57,305 bases of DNA from Dehalococcoidia bacterium (GTDB taxonomy: Bacteria; Chloroflexota; Dehalococcoidia; Lucifugimonadales; Lucifugimonadaceae), in the NCBI GenBank assembly GCA_022819585.1, contig JAJEGY010000008.1:1-57305 (forward strand), in the 5' to 3' direction. The translations under genes and the position numbers were made by a program. The notes beneath the pieces were generated by a model, which saw only the letters and a program-made list of their open reading frames with translations, was not told the origin of the DNA and made no database searches. Below are positions 16,395-24,630 of this stretch, in pieces (the first letter of the stretch is position 1; the number at the start of each line of letters is the position of its first letter).

Positions 16395-17600
16395 ATGTCC
16401 AACTCCCCACAAGCATCAGCCACCGACAAAGGTTCGGACGATTCGCTGATGTATCGCCCACCGGAGCGTGACGAAGAGCCGGAGGTTACGTTCGGCGACA
16501 TCATGCAGCGTCTCAGGGAGGCGTTCTCGGGCGTCCCGGGTTTCGGCGGTGGCGATGATGAGTCTTCAAGGGACGGTGAATCGGGTGGCCGCGGGCCGTC
16601 TGGTCGGTCTGGCGGGGTGATAGTTCTTGCATTGATCCCGATAGCGGCGATTGTTTGGCTGGCTACGGGTGTTTATACCGTCGGTCCTGAAGAGCAGGCG
16701 GCGTTGCGGACGTTCGGCAGGTTCGTGGCTATCGCTGACCAAGGTCTTCACTGGCACTGGCCGGGTCCGGTCGGCACGCGTAACGTGGTTGCGGTCACGA
16801 ACACCAGACGTCTCGAACTTGGCTTCCGAAGTTCGCCTAACGGCTCGACCACTCCGGTACAGATCGAGTCTGAGATGATCACCGGCGATGAGAACATCGT
16901 CGATGTGCAGGTGGTTGTGCAGTACCGTATATCGAACCTGCGCGATTTCTTGTTTGAAGTAGACGATCCTGGTGATCCTGACCGTGGCGTAATACCCGGC
17001 AATCCCGATGGCGAAACCCTGCGAGACGTAACCGAAACGGCCGTCAGGCAGGTGGTTGGCGCGCGGAATATCGACGATGTCTTGACGACGGAGAAGGAGC
17101 AGGTGCAGGCGAGCATCTTGGAGAAGATGCGAGAGTTGACTCGTGACTACAGCACGGGCATCGATGTGCTCCAGGTACTGTTGCAGAACGTCAACCCGCC
17201 GGCCGAGGTGCAGGACGCGTTTGAGGACGTGGTAAGGGCACGCGAGGACAGGGAGCGGGATATCAACTTGGCGGAGGCTTACAAAGCGGCTCAGATCCCT
17301 CAAGCGACTGGTGCGGCGGCGCAGATCGTGGAAGAAGCGGATGGTTTCAAGCGAGGTCGTATCGAGCGTGCGCGTGGTGAGGCGGATGGTTTCGAGGCGA
17401 TCTTGATCGGTTACGATATTTCGCCTGATGTGACCCGTACGCGCCTCTACCTAGAGGCTGTAGAGCGTATTTTGGCGGGCAAGTCGAAGATCATCATCAA
17501 CTCTGGTTCCAATGCTCTGCCGCTGTTGCCACTTGACAGCTTGAGCACATTGCAGGGCAACTCGTTGAGCGGCACATCAAACACAGGCGGAGGCCAGTAG
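16395..17600 (+). CDS. hflK: HflK-like SPFH/band 7 membrane protein
   Basis: A 401-residue protein: a Gly/Ser/Asp-rich cytoplasmic N-terminus (1-73), one membrane segment (about 74-95, IVLALIPIAAIVWLATGVYT), then an SPFH domain starting VGPEEQAALRTFGRF, GLHWHWPGPV. The C-terminal coiled region (EAYKAAQIPQATGAAAQIVE) and QNVNPPAEVQDAFEDV are classic HflK. With HflC it forms a ring that encloses and modulates the FtsH protease. hflC starts 4 nt after its stop. TATAAT at about 16275 could be a -10 element, but its -35 would overlap the preceding terminator. Confidence 0.92.
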   Translation: MSNSPQASATDKGSDDSLMYRPPERDEEPEVTFGDIMQRLREAFSGVPGFGGGDDESSRDGESGGRGPSGRSGGVIVLALIPIAAIVWLATGVYTVGPEEQAALRTFGRFVAIADQGLHWHWPGPVGTRNVVAVTNTRRLELGFRSSPNGSTTPVQIESEMITGDENIVDVQVVVQYRISNLRDFLFEVDDPGDPDRGVIPGNPDGETLRDVTETAVRQVVGARNIDDVLTTEKEQVQASILEKMRELTRDYSTGIDVLQVLLQNVNPPAEVQDAFEDVVRAREDRERDINLAEAYKAAQIPQATGAAAQIVEEADGFKRGRIERARGEADGFEAILIGYDISPDVTRTRLYLEAVERILAGKSKIIINSGSNALPLLPLDSLSTLQGNSLSGTSNTGGGQ

Positions 17601-17604
17601 CACG

Positions 17605-18696
17605 ATGCCTCGCCTGATAATCACCATAGTCATCATCATCGTTGCGGCGTTCATTCTGATCCCGCAGGCGCTTTTCACCGTGGACGAGACGCAGTTGGCG
17701 ATCGTCACTCGGTTCGGTGCTTTCCAGCGCGACTACCGAAGTCCCGGCCTGTATGTGAAGCAGCCGTTCGTTGAGACGGTTGTGAAGATGGACAGCCGAT
17801 TGCTCCGCGTGGACGCGCAACCGGCATCGTTGCTGACATCTGACAAGCGGAACCTTGTCATCGACGCTTATGCCCGCTACCGGATCGTGGACCCGCTCAA
17901 GTTCTTCCAGCGTTTACGCACAGAGACGGAGGCGGTGTCTCGTGTCTCTGACATCGTGAACTCTCAGCTTCGCCGGGAAGTGGCGTTGGATACGCAGTCC
18001 GAGGTGATTTCGGAGACTCGTGAGCAGGTGATGCAGCGTGTTGCCGATGCGAGCAACCGATCGGAGATTACTCGTCAGCAGGCTCTGGATCTGTTCAACA
18101 ACAACCTGCGAGACCCGCGTCTGACGGTGATCATCACAGAACTGACACCCGAAGGTACGGCTACTCGCGGTCGGCCAGCCACCAACGAGGAGTTGGACGC
18201 TCTACAACGCGAGGCGCGTCCTGACCTGATGGGCACCGCAACTGCGGGCTATTTCCAGCCGCTTGTAGACGAACTCGGAATCGAGATCGTGGACGTGCGG
18301 ATCAAGCGTGCCGACTTCCCGACGGAGATCGAACAATCGGTCTTCGCCCGCATGAGAGCGGAACGCGCAAGAATTGCCGAGGGATTGCGGGCAGAGGGTA
18401 CTCAGCGCGACCGTGAGATCCGGGCTGAGGTGGATCGTGATGTGCAGATTATTTTGGAGACTGCAAACGGTACTGCGGCTAGGCTAAGGGGTGAAGCGGA
18501 GCAAGAAGCGATCACTATCTTGGCAGAGGCTTTGGAGAAGGCGCCGGAGTTTTACGAGTTCCGCCGGTCGCTGGAGGCTTACGAGAAGATCGTGGATGGG
18601 CAATCGTTGATCGTTTTGGAGTTGGACTCGGACCTGTTTAAGTATCTGCAGTCTGAGGGTGTGATTAGTGCGGATGGGGAGTATGTGGGGGGGTAA
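17605..18696 (+). CDS. hflC: HflC-like SPFH/band 7 membrane protein
   Basis: A 363-residue partner of HflK. An N-terminal membrane anchor (about 4-22) is followed by TVDETQLAIVTRFGAFQRD and SPGLYVKQPFVETV, the usual HflC opening. Typical late features are DVRIKRADFPTEIEQSVFARM and the ERARIAEGLRAEGTQRDREI coiled region. There is an extra segment (about 165-212, TELTPEGTATRGRPATNEEL) not found in short HflC proteins, as in other long bacterial homologues. It ends 21 nt before the convergent recO stop; the intervening CGGCTTAGGCCG could form only a weak hairpin. Confidence 0.92.
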   Translation: MPRLIITIVIIIVAAFILIPQALFTVDETQLAIVTRFGAFQRDYRSPGLYVKQPFVETVVKMDSRLLRVDAQPASLLTSDKRNLVIDAYARYRIVDPLKFFQRLRTETEAVSRVSDIVNSQLRREVALDTQSEVISETREQVMQRVADASNRSEITRQQALDLFNNNLRDPRLTVIITELTPEGTATRGRPATNEELDALQREARPDLMGTATAGYFQPLVDELGIEIVDVRIKRADFPTEIEQSVFARMRAERARIAEGLRAEGTQRDREIRAEVDRDVQIILETANGTAARLRGEAEQEAITILAEALEKAPEFYEFRRSLEAYEKIVDGQSLIVLELDSDLFKYLQSEGVISADGEYVGG

Positions 18697-18717
18697 AAAT
18701 TCGGCTTAGGCCGGATG

Positions 18718-19557
18718 TCAACCCGAAGAGTTGCCTACCTCACCCATTACTCGCTCAGCGCGCCCCACTCCTCTTTCCTGCTGATATCTCAGCATCGCGC
18801 CGATCACTTTAAGACCCCCATCAATATCCCGGGTATCAGCTCGTAACTTCGCCAACCGTCCCCAATCGGGAATTCGCGCGATGTGACGTAAGAGTTTGAT
18901 CGTATTCAGCGGAACGGGAATTATTGGGATGGCCTGGGAGTCATCTTCGGAGCTATCGAATGAGACGGGGTCAGGGGTTGATGAGTTGTCTGCTTTGTCG
19001 GGGCGTTTGATTATGCCTCCTTCGGCGGGCGAGAAGAAGTGGTCGCCGGGCGGGATCTCGACGTTCGTGCGAACGCAGCGGTGGAGCTGGGGTTGGAGAC
19101 CTACCGCGGTCAAGAGAGTGGATTCGTGCCAGAGACGCAGGAGGGGGAGAGTTGGTTTTGGTGTGGTTTCGGTATAGGTCAGGGCGTCTTTGAGGAGGGT
19201 GAATAAAGAAAGGTTTGCAGCGTTTGGGAGTCCAAACCGTTCGGTGATCTCGGCGAAGTGCGAGGCTAGGGTGAGGCGGTCGAGGTCGTTTCGGAGTGGA
19301 AGGTGTGCGTTGATGGTTTCTACCTGGCTGATGGTGTGGAGGTCGGAACGGCCTTCGGAGATCTGGGCTGTGATGTGTCGGAGGAGGTCGACGTGTCCGC
19401 CGGTTCGGGATTTTGTTCTTCTGGCGCTCCGTGCTACGGCGGAGACCAGGCCTCGATTGGGGGTTAGGAGAATGATTATGCGGTCGGCTTCGCCGAGGTC
19501 TCGTGCGCGAACGACGATGCCTTCGGTGTTGAAGTATCGTCGTCCGGATGATCGCAT
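18718..19557 (-). CDS. recO: DNA repair protein RecO
   Basis: A 279-residue protein of the RecFOR recombination pathway, which loads RecA onto SSB-coated single-stranded DNA. The N-terminal OB-fold opens RRYFNTEGIVVRARDLGEAD, followed by ILLTPNRGLVSAVARSARRTKS, which is diagnostic. The C-terminal helical part carries LHRCV, GDHFFSPAEGGII and a Ser/Asp-rich insertion (about 195-212). Only one Cys (in LHRCV) is present where zinc-binding RecO proteins have four, so the zinc knuckle seems lost. Convergent with hflC. Confidence 0.85.
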   Translation of the reverse strand: MRSSGRRYFNTEGIVVRARDLGEADRIIILLTPNRGLVSAVARSARRTKSRTGGHVDLLRHITAQISEGRSDLHTISQVETINAHLPLRNDLDRLTLASHFAEITERFGLPNAANLSLFTLLKDALTYTETTPKPTLPLLRLWHESTLLTAVGLQPQLHRCVRTNVEIPPGDHFFSPAEGGIIKRPDKADNSSTPDPVSFDSSEDDSQAIPIIPVPLNTIKLLRHIARIPDWGRLAKLRADTRDIDGGLKVIGAMLRYQQERGVGRAERVMGEVGNSSG

Positions 19558-19664
19558 GGGGTTGTCGGGACCTCAGAGTCCCATCCTAGCGAATGGCCCT
19601 GAACATAGCGGATTCGGTTGGATGGGACTTTGGTTCGGTGTTGTGGACGGCGTGATTTGGGTTG

Positions 19665-20447
19665 TCATGTTTCCAGCGATGAAAGTAGTGAGACTAGCTG
19701 GTTGATCGTTGATTCTGGGCTCAGGATTGAGATTGCATATGGGATTAGGGCGAGGGCGGATGCGGTTGTGTAGATAACCGTGGCGAAGGGAATGCGACCG
19801 GCTAAAGGTGAGATGTGGGATGTTCGCTCGAGTGCTGTCTTAGTGCCGGCCCAGAGCATTACGAAGATCCCGGTGCTTAAGAAGCCGACGTAGTAGGCAC
19901 CTCCCATGACGCCTAGGCTCGATGGGATCGCGCCGAACAGCGATAGCGCGAACCGTAATACGCCGTTTGGTTCTCCGTAGCCGAGGCTCGGTCCGGGGAT
20001 CGGGTCGAGAAAGTTGACGATCATCAGTGACGCGAGGTAGCCGATGAGGAATACGGTGCCGAGGGCAAAAATGACGGTGCCGACGGCCAAGCTTCGTAAG
20101 CTAGGGATTGGGGATCGGAGGATGAAGAAGTGGTAACTCACCAGTGCGCCGACGAGGCCGCCTCCTAGGAAGTAGGTGGGGATCAGGGGAAGCTGATTGT
20201 CAAAGTTAATCAGCTCGCGGGTCCAGTAGTAGGTCAGTAGAAATTCTTCGTAGGCTTCGAGGGTGAGCAGTCCCATGTGACCGATGAAGAGACCCAGGAA
20301 TCCTCCGACGAAGAACCCAAACGCCGCGCTCTGGGCGCGGATCGAACTCTCGGATTGTCCGAGTTCGTTCTCCCTAGCGCGGTCTGCTGCTAGGCGTTGG
20401 AGCGGGGGTAACGGTTGTTCGTTTGGTTCGTGGCTCGCGGCGCTCAT
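19665..20447 (-). CDS. Polytopic membrane protein of unknown function
   Basis: A 260-residue protein not recognised as a named family. A hydrophilic N-terminus (1-38) is followed by about five to six hydrophobic segments, including AAFGFFVGGFLGLFIGHMGL, LGGGLVGALVSYHFFIL, LAVGTVIFALGTVFLIGYL, VMGGAYYVGFLSTGIFVML and IPFATVIYTTASALALIPYA. Its start overlaps the stop of the upstream enolase-superfamily gene in an ATGA arrangement, so the two are translationally coupled. The membrane protein may therefore serve the same pathway, though nothing shows it is a transporter. Confidence 0.75.
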   Translation of the reverse strand: MSAASHEPNEQPLPPLQRLAADRARENELGQSESSIRAQSAAFGFFVGGFLGLFIGHMGLLTLEAYEEFLLTYYWTRELINFDNQLPLIPTYFLGGGLVGALVSYHFFILRSPIPSLRSLAVGTVIFALGTVFLIGYLASLMIVNFLDPIPGPSLGYGEPNGVLRFALSLFGAIPSSLGVMGGAYYVGFLSTGIFVMLWAGTKTALERTSHISPLAGRIPFATVIYTTASALALIPYAISILSPESTINQLVSLLSSLET

Positions 20448-21571
20448 CTAAGGCCTACGCTGCCGTCTTCGCGGATTGGCGGAGGGATTCTTGCCGGGTC
20501 GTAGGGGTGCAGGTTGGGCGATTCTTCGTTGAAGATGACGCCTAGGCCGGGCTCTTCGGGAATGGTGAAGTAACCGTCGGTTACATTCATCGGAGCGTCA
20601 ACCATATCCCGTCTCGGCGGTTTGTCTTCGTCTACTGCTTCTAGGATGTCCCACGAAGGCGACGAGATTCCGAGTTGGACGCATGCGGCGGTTGCGATCG
20701 GTCCTTGGAAGTTGTGAGGTGCGATGAGGATGTGGTGGGCTTCGGCGATGGCGGCGATCTTCTTGACGCCGGTGATGCCTCCGGCGACTGCGATGTCAGG
20801 CTTGAAGAATGAGCAGTTCGTCATCTGGGCGTATTCACGGAACTCCCAGATGTGGGCGTTTCGCTCTCCGACGGCTAGGGGAAGGCGCATCTTGGTGGCG
20901 ACTTCGGACATTGCAAGGACGCCGTCGGGGACGATGGGATCTTCGATGAAGTATGGGTTGAATGGCATCGCCTTTTCACAGAAGACGACGGCTTCGGAGG
21001 GCCGCATGTTGCGGTGTATTTCGATGCCGATGTCGAAGTCTTGGCCGACGGTTTCGCGGACAGCGGCGAGCATGTCGATGGCGTTGTCGACGAGGCGCGG
21101 GTATTTGAGGAGTTGGAATTCGCGCGGCATAGGGGTGAATTTGAGTGCGGTGTATCCGCGGTCGAGAGCGATTTTTGCTCTTTTCGCGCATTGATCGGGG
21201 GTTTCGCCTCCGACGCCTAGAAAGATGGCGCGGATTTTTTGTCGTGCGCGGCCGCCGAGAAGGTCCCAAACGGGCGCATCGAGGCGTTTGCCTTTGATGT
21301 CCCAGAGGGCGATGTCGATGCCGGAGATAGCGGCGGCGATGGAGTTTCCTCGGAAGCTGCCGTTATAGCGGTGCATGTAGTTGTAGATGTGCTCGGTGTC
21401 GGCGGGGTCCATGCCGATGATTGCGTCGCCGAGGGTTTTGACGGTCTCTTCGGCGGCTCTGGGGTATGCCCAGTAGCATGATTCGCCGATGCCTTGGGTT
21501 CCGTCATCGGTCGTGATGCGGACTACTAAGAAGCGGTCGACTAAGAACGTTTCGACTTGCTCGATCTTCAT
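20444..21571 (-). CDS. Mandelate racemase/muconate lactonizing-type enolase-superfamily enzyme, paralogue 1
   Basis: A 375-residue enzyme of the enolase superfamily: Mg-dependent proton abstraction alpha to a carboxylate, usually dehydration or epimerisation of acid sugars. The N-terminal capping domain has DDGTQGIGESCYW and AISGIDIALWDIKGKRL. Barrel ligands are the Glu residues in IEIHRN, YFIEDP and AVGERN, and the distal acid/base is His in IAPHNF. The first ligand strand reads ExH rather than the DxH of galactonate-dehydratase-like members. The ATG at 21571 has GAGGAACCCC directly upstream. It is coupled to the membrane protein downstream. Substrate unknown. Confidence 0.87.
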   Translation of the reverse strand: MKIEQVETFLVDRFLVVRITTDDGTQGIGESCYWAYPRAAEETVKTLGDAIIGMDPADTEHIYNYMHRYNGSFRGNSIAAAISGIDIALWDIKGKRLDAPVWDLLGGRARQKIRAIFLGVGGETPDQCAKRAKIALDRGYTALKFTPMPREFQLLKYPRLVDNAIDMLAAVRETVGQDFDIGIEIHRNMRPSEAVVFCEKAMPFNPYFIEDPIVPDGVLAMSEVATKMRLPLAVGERNAHIWEFREYAQMTNCSFFKPDIAVAGGITGVKKIAAIAEAHHILIAPHNFQGPIATAACVQLGISSPSWDILEAVDEDKPPRRDMVDAPMNVTDGYFTIPEEPGLGVIFNEESPNLHPYDPARIPPPIREDGSVGLR

Positions 21572-21707
21572 GGGGTTCCTCAATTTGGAGGTGTGAGACG
21601 TTGTTCGTTGCGATTATATGGAAGGCTTTCTCGGATAGACGTGATGTGTCAGTCAGTTTGAGGTGGAAAGACGTTGGAGCGACTGTTGCTTGAAAGGTCA
21701 GAAGATG

Positions 21708-22406
21708 CTATCGTGGCGCACCGGGGAGCGATTGGCATGGGATACCGTCGTTATTGCCATCTAGGCGGTGAGGGTCGGATGTTGGTCCGCCCGCTTGGAT
21801 GAAGAAGGCGTTCGCTTCTTGCCACGTTTCGAAATCGTTGCAGTTCAGATCGCCGCCGAAACCAGCGTCTTGGCGCCATTGCCGATTCAGTCGATTGAGA
21901 ACTCGCGAGGTGCTATCCAGCGGAGGGATCGTTTCGCAAGGACGTCCATCGAGGTCGCGGTCAAGGCCGTAAAGGTTGGCGTCAGTTTGGTCATGAGTTT
22001 CGACGAAGTATTCAGCTTCTTCTCGGTGTTGGAAGTCATCGCAAACCACGTCAAACTCTTCGTGAAGCGCTCGGTTCAGCGGGATCATTCCTTCGCACGG
22101 AATGCCGTTGCTATTGGAATCTAGCGCGTGGCTGGTGATCAAATGGGGGTCGAGATCATCGAAATGGCGATTAGCGTCATCCCAAGATTCGAAAATGTCG
22201 CAGGTCACATCGGGAATGGGTATTCCTCGATCTTCGGAAGCAGCGATGAGTTGCTGAGTGAGAATAAATGCGCCTAATGCCAAAATCCCGCATCCCAAGA
22301 TGCTAGTGAAAATGGCGAAACGTTTGCTGGACGATGATGTCGGTTGCTCTAGGTTACGGAAGCGTGCGTGAACAAGCGACCGAACAATTTCGGTTACGGA
22401 TCTCAA
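21708..22406 (-). CDS. Membrane-anchored protein with three Excalibur calcium-binding repeats
   Basis: A 232-residue protein. One membrane segment (about 30-52, FTSILGCGILALGAFILTQQ) is followed by three copies of an Excalibur-like unit. Each begins with a CDDF-type motif (CDIFESW, CDDFQHREEAEYF, CNDFETWQEANAFF) and ends with a Ca loop plus Cys (DSNSNGIPCE, DRDLDGRPCE, DGNNDGIPCQ). Each unit has one Cys at each end, suggesting a disulfide per repeat. Excalibur domains are usually single C-terminal modules on surface nucleases and hydrolases; here they make up the whole ectodomain. The start appears to be TTG. No partner gene is evident. Confidence 0.85.
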   Translation of the reverse strand: MRSVTEIVRSLVHARFRNLEQPTSSSSKRFAIFTSILGCGILALGAFILTQQLIAASEDRGIPIPDVTCDIFESWDDANRHFDDLDPHLITSHALDSNSNGIPCEGMIPLNRALHEEFDVVCDDFQHREEAEYFVETHDQTDANLYGLDRDLDGRPCETIPPLDSTSRVLNRLNRQWRQDAGFGGDLNCNDFETWQEANAFFIQAGGPTSDPHRLDGNNDGIPCQSLPGAPR

Positions 22407-22646
22407 CCGATCTGATTAGATCTGAGAATTCTCGGAATTGTTTTAATCGATTTGCATAGTTATAGCCTGATTTGGCTGTGAGATGCTCAGATCGCAGTCT
22501 GGCAATATAACACATTTACGCTGATGGTGTTAACAACCATATTGGAGTGAAACAGTGTATCAGTCGTGAGGCTGTTTTCGTTTTCGATGTGAGCACCTGC
22601 CTTGACAGTGATGTGGTTGGAGTGTTCAGAAAGTAGAATTCAACGA
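22407..22646. other. Divergent intergenic region with two short palindromes
   Basis: An AT-rich 240-nt gap between the Excalibur gene and the DsbA-like gene. It holds the perfect palindrome GAGAATTCTC (about 22426-22435) and the near-palindrome GGTGTTAACAACC (22526-22538), both plausible operator sites. TTGACA occurs at about 22600 but without a well-spaced -10. No coding sequence or RNA gene is evident. Confidence 0.4.
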
Positions 22647-23453
22647 ATGTCGTTTCGCTCTTCAGCCCTTGTAGTGTTGGTGCTGTTGACAGCGCTCGTG
22701 CTGGGTGCCTGTGGGGTTTCAGAAGATGATGGCGAGTTGGGTGGCGAGCCAGTTTTGACCGCCGAGTTGGTAGTGCCGCCAGCTGAGCAGGAGGTTGTTG
22801 CTGCGACAGTGCCTCCGACTGCGACGGCAGTGCCTACTGCTACTGAAGCCGTTGAGGTTGTTAAAGAGGTTGACGACGACGAGGCGCTTCGTGTCCATGT
22901 GGCCAACCGAGGCTACAACGTGATGGGAAGAGACGATGCTCCGATCACGATGTTCGATTTCTCGGACTTCTTGTGACCGCATTGTGGAAGTTGGCACCGC
23001 GGGACGGTTGCCCAGATGCGCGAGACGTATATCGCAGATGGACTGGTGAGATCGATATATTTTCATTTCCCGATCTTGGCTCAGGAATCGGCACTTGCTG
23101 CAGAATATTCTGACTGCGTAGGCGAACAGGGTTCGGAGCAGTTCTGGGAGTTCGTGGACGGGATTTATGAACACCAGGAGGAAGTGGGATTGCCATTGCT
23201 GGCAAGGTTAGCGGACGACATGGGATTGGATCGTGTGGCGTTGAATGAATGTCTGCTGTCCGGTCGTCACAACGCAACTTGGCAGATTGACCGCGCTCGG
23301 GGCGAGGCTCTAGGCGTACAATCGACGCCGACGATTTTCCTCGCATATGTCGACAAGAACGGCGAGGAGGTCAGGCTTCAGTTTCGAGGCGCAAGAGAAT
23401 TCGACAACATGTCGCAGATCCTAGACGCGATCTTGAGGGAGATCGAGGAATAA
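22647..23453 (+). CDS. DsbA-like thioredoxin-fold lipoprotein, candidate selenoprotein (Sec-Pro-His-Cys)
   Basis: A 268-residue lipoprotein if TGA at 22974-22976 is read as selenocysteine. Signal peptide with lipobox LGAC, then a Val/Ala/Thr/Pro linker, then a DsbA-like domain: APITMFDFSDFL-Sec110-PHC113-GSWHRGTVAQM. In this family the position is CPxC, so the TGA falls exactly on the first catalytic cysteine. The same frame continues without another stop through the DsbA alpha-helical domain (FWEFVDGIYEHQEEVGLPLL) and the cis-Pro loop GVQSTPTIFLAY. A SECIS-like hairpin follows the TGA. ATG at 22647 (MSFRSSALVV) is chosen because it starts the signal peptide; 15 codons precede it in the open frame. 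It should be an extracytoplasmic thiol oxidoreductase. A true nonsense mutation is the alternative. Confidence 0.8.
22978..23020 (+). promoter_or_regulatory. Candidate bacterial SECIS element
   Basis: Starting 1 nt after the TGA, CGCAT (22978-22982) pairs with ATGCG (23016-23020). Inside this, GGCA-CCG (22993-22999) pairs with CGG-T-TGCC (23005-23012) around the loop CGGGA (23000-23004), with one bulged T. The apical loop lies about 23 nt after the TGA and contains G residues. Position and size fit bacterial SECIS elements such as that of fdhF, which are bound by SelB within the coding region. Confidence 0.6.
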
Positions 23454-23455
23454 AC

Positions 23456-24625
23456 ATGAAGATAACGAAGATTACGCCATACCTGATATCGGCACCATCG
23501 CCGTTTCTGCCGACCGCTGATGACAGCAATCGCAGGCGACACAACCGGGAATATCTTTTCGTGGAGGTCAACACCGACGAGGGAGTGACTGGTTGGGGCG
23601 AGGTGACATGCACGAGAGATCAGGCGAACCGGGCGGTGGCTTCATTGATCCGGCATACGTCGGACATCTTGGAGGGAGATGACCCGAAGAACATCGAGAA
23701 GATCTGGCACAAAGTCTTCCGGCACTTCACGTATATGGGTTCTCGGGGCGCGACGACTAACGTGATATCTGGCATCGACATCGCTCTCTGGGATATTCGA
23801 GGCAAGGTTCTCGGCGTGCCGGTTTACGAGTTGCTGGGCGGCCCGGTTCGGGATGCTGTGGATGTATATTGCCATCCCGAGGATGGTGCGACGCCCGAAT
23901 CCTTGGCGCAGTACTGCAAGGCGATCGTAGAGACGGGTCAGAAGTCGCTAAAGACGGATCCTTGGCACCCGCATCACTCCGACGAGGTAGATGGGTACAT
24001 GTCGGGACGACTGAGCGAAGAGGCGGAGAACTTAGGCGTTGAGCGCATCGCGGCGGCGCGTGAGGCTGTTGGGCCGGACATCGAGATATTGATCGACAAC
24101 CATGCTCGGTTCGATGTGCCGACGGCGATCCGGTTGGCGAAGGCGTTGGAGCCGTATGACATCTTCTGGTTCGAAGAGCCGGTTGGTGTTGAGTCGAATA
24201 CCGCGTTGAAGCAGGTGCGGGACGCGACGAATGTGCCGATCTGTGTTGGAGAGCGGATTCACACTCGGTGGGAGTTCGTGCCGATCTTGGAGCAGGGCCT
24301 CGCCGATTTCATCATGCCGGACATCACTTGGACGGGCGGGATTTCAGAGCTGAAGAAGATCTGCACGCAGGCGGAGAGTTACTACATTCCGGTTTCGCCG
24401 CACGATGCCAGTGGGCCTATCAACGTGATATCGGGTGCACAGGTAATGATCACGGTGCCTAACTGTTACCGAGTGGAGACTAGCCGTGCGGACCTGCACG
24501 CATATGACGTGTTAATGGATGTTCCGTTGGATATTCGTGGGGACAAGATCCACCTGGACCCGGATCGTCCGGGGATCGGTATCGAGATGGATAGGGAGTA
24601 CCTAACAGCGCATTTGGTTGATTGA
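23456..24625 (+). CDS. Galactonate-dehydratase-like enolase-superfamily enzyme, paralogue 2
   Basis: A 389-residue member of the mandelate racemase subgroup, probably an acid-sugar dehydratase. Seen are TDEGVTGWGEVTCTRDQ, SGIDIALWDIRGKVLGVPVY, SLKTDPW, first-ligand strand ILIDNHARF (D-x-H), Glu ligands in FWFEEP and CVGERIHTRW, and His in SPHDASGP. The DxH pair is the arrangement of D-galactonate dehydratase and relatives, where the His acts as acid/base. It starts 2 nt after the selenoprotein-like gene stop (TAAACATG), so the two are probably in one transcript. It converges on fakA with only 5 nt between stops. Confidence 0.88.
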   Translation: MKITKITPYLISAPSPFLPTADDSNRRRHNREYLFVEVNTDEGVTGWGEVTCTRDQANRAVASLIRHTSDILEGDDPKNIEKIWHKVFRHFTYMGSRGATTNVISGIDIALWDIRGKVLGVPVYELLGGPVRDAVDVYCHPEDGATPESLAQYCKAIVETGQKSLKTDPWHPHHSDEVDGYMSGRLSEEAENLGVERIAAAREAVGPDIEILIDNHARFDVPTAIRLAKALEPYDIFWFEEPVGVESNTALKQVRDATNVPICVGERIHTRWEFVPILEQGLADFIMPDITWTGGISELKKICTQAESYYIPVSPHDASGPINVISGAQVMITVPNCYRVETSRADLHAYDVLMDVPLDIRGDKIHLDPDRPGIGIEMDREYLTAHLVD

Positions 24626-24630
24626 CGGAT

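Noticed and set aside
22602..22976. Treating the two halves of the DsbA-like gene as a pseudogene or as two separate genes
   Set aside because: Both halves are in the same frame, the only interruption is a TGA at the catalytic Cys column, and a hairpin follows immediately. The selenocysteine reading explains more, though a nonsense mutation cannot be excluded without genome-wide data.
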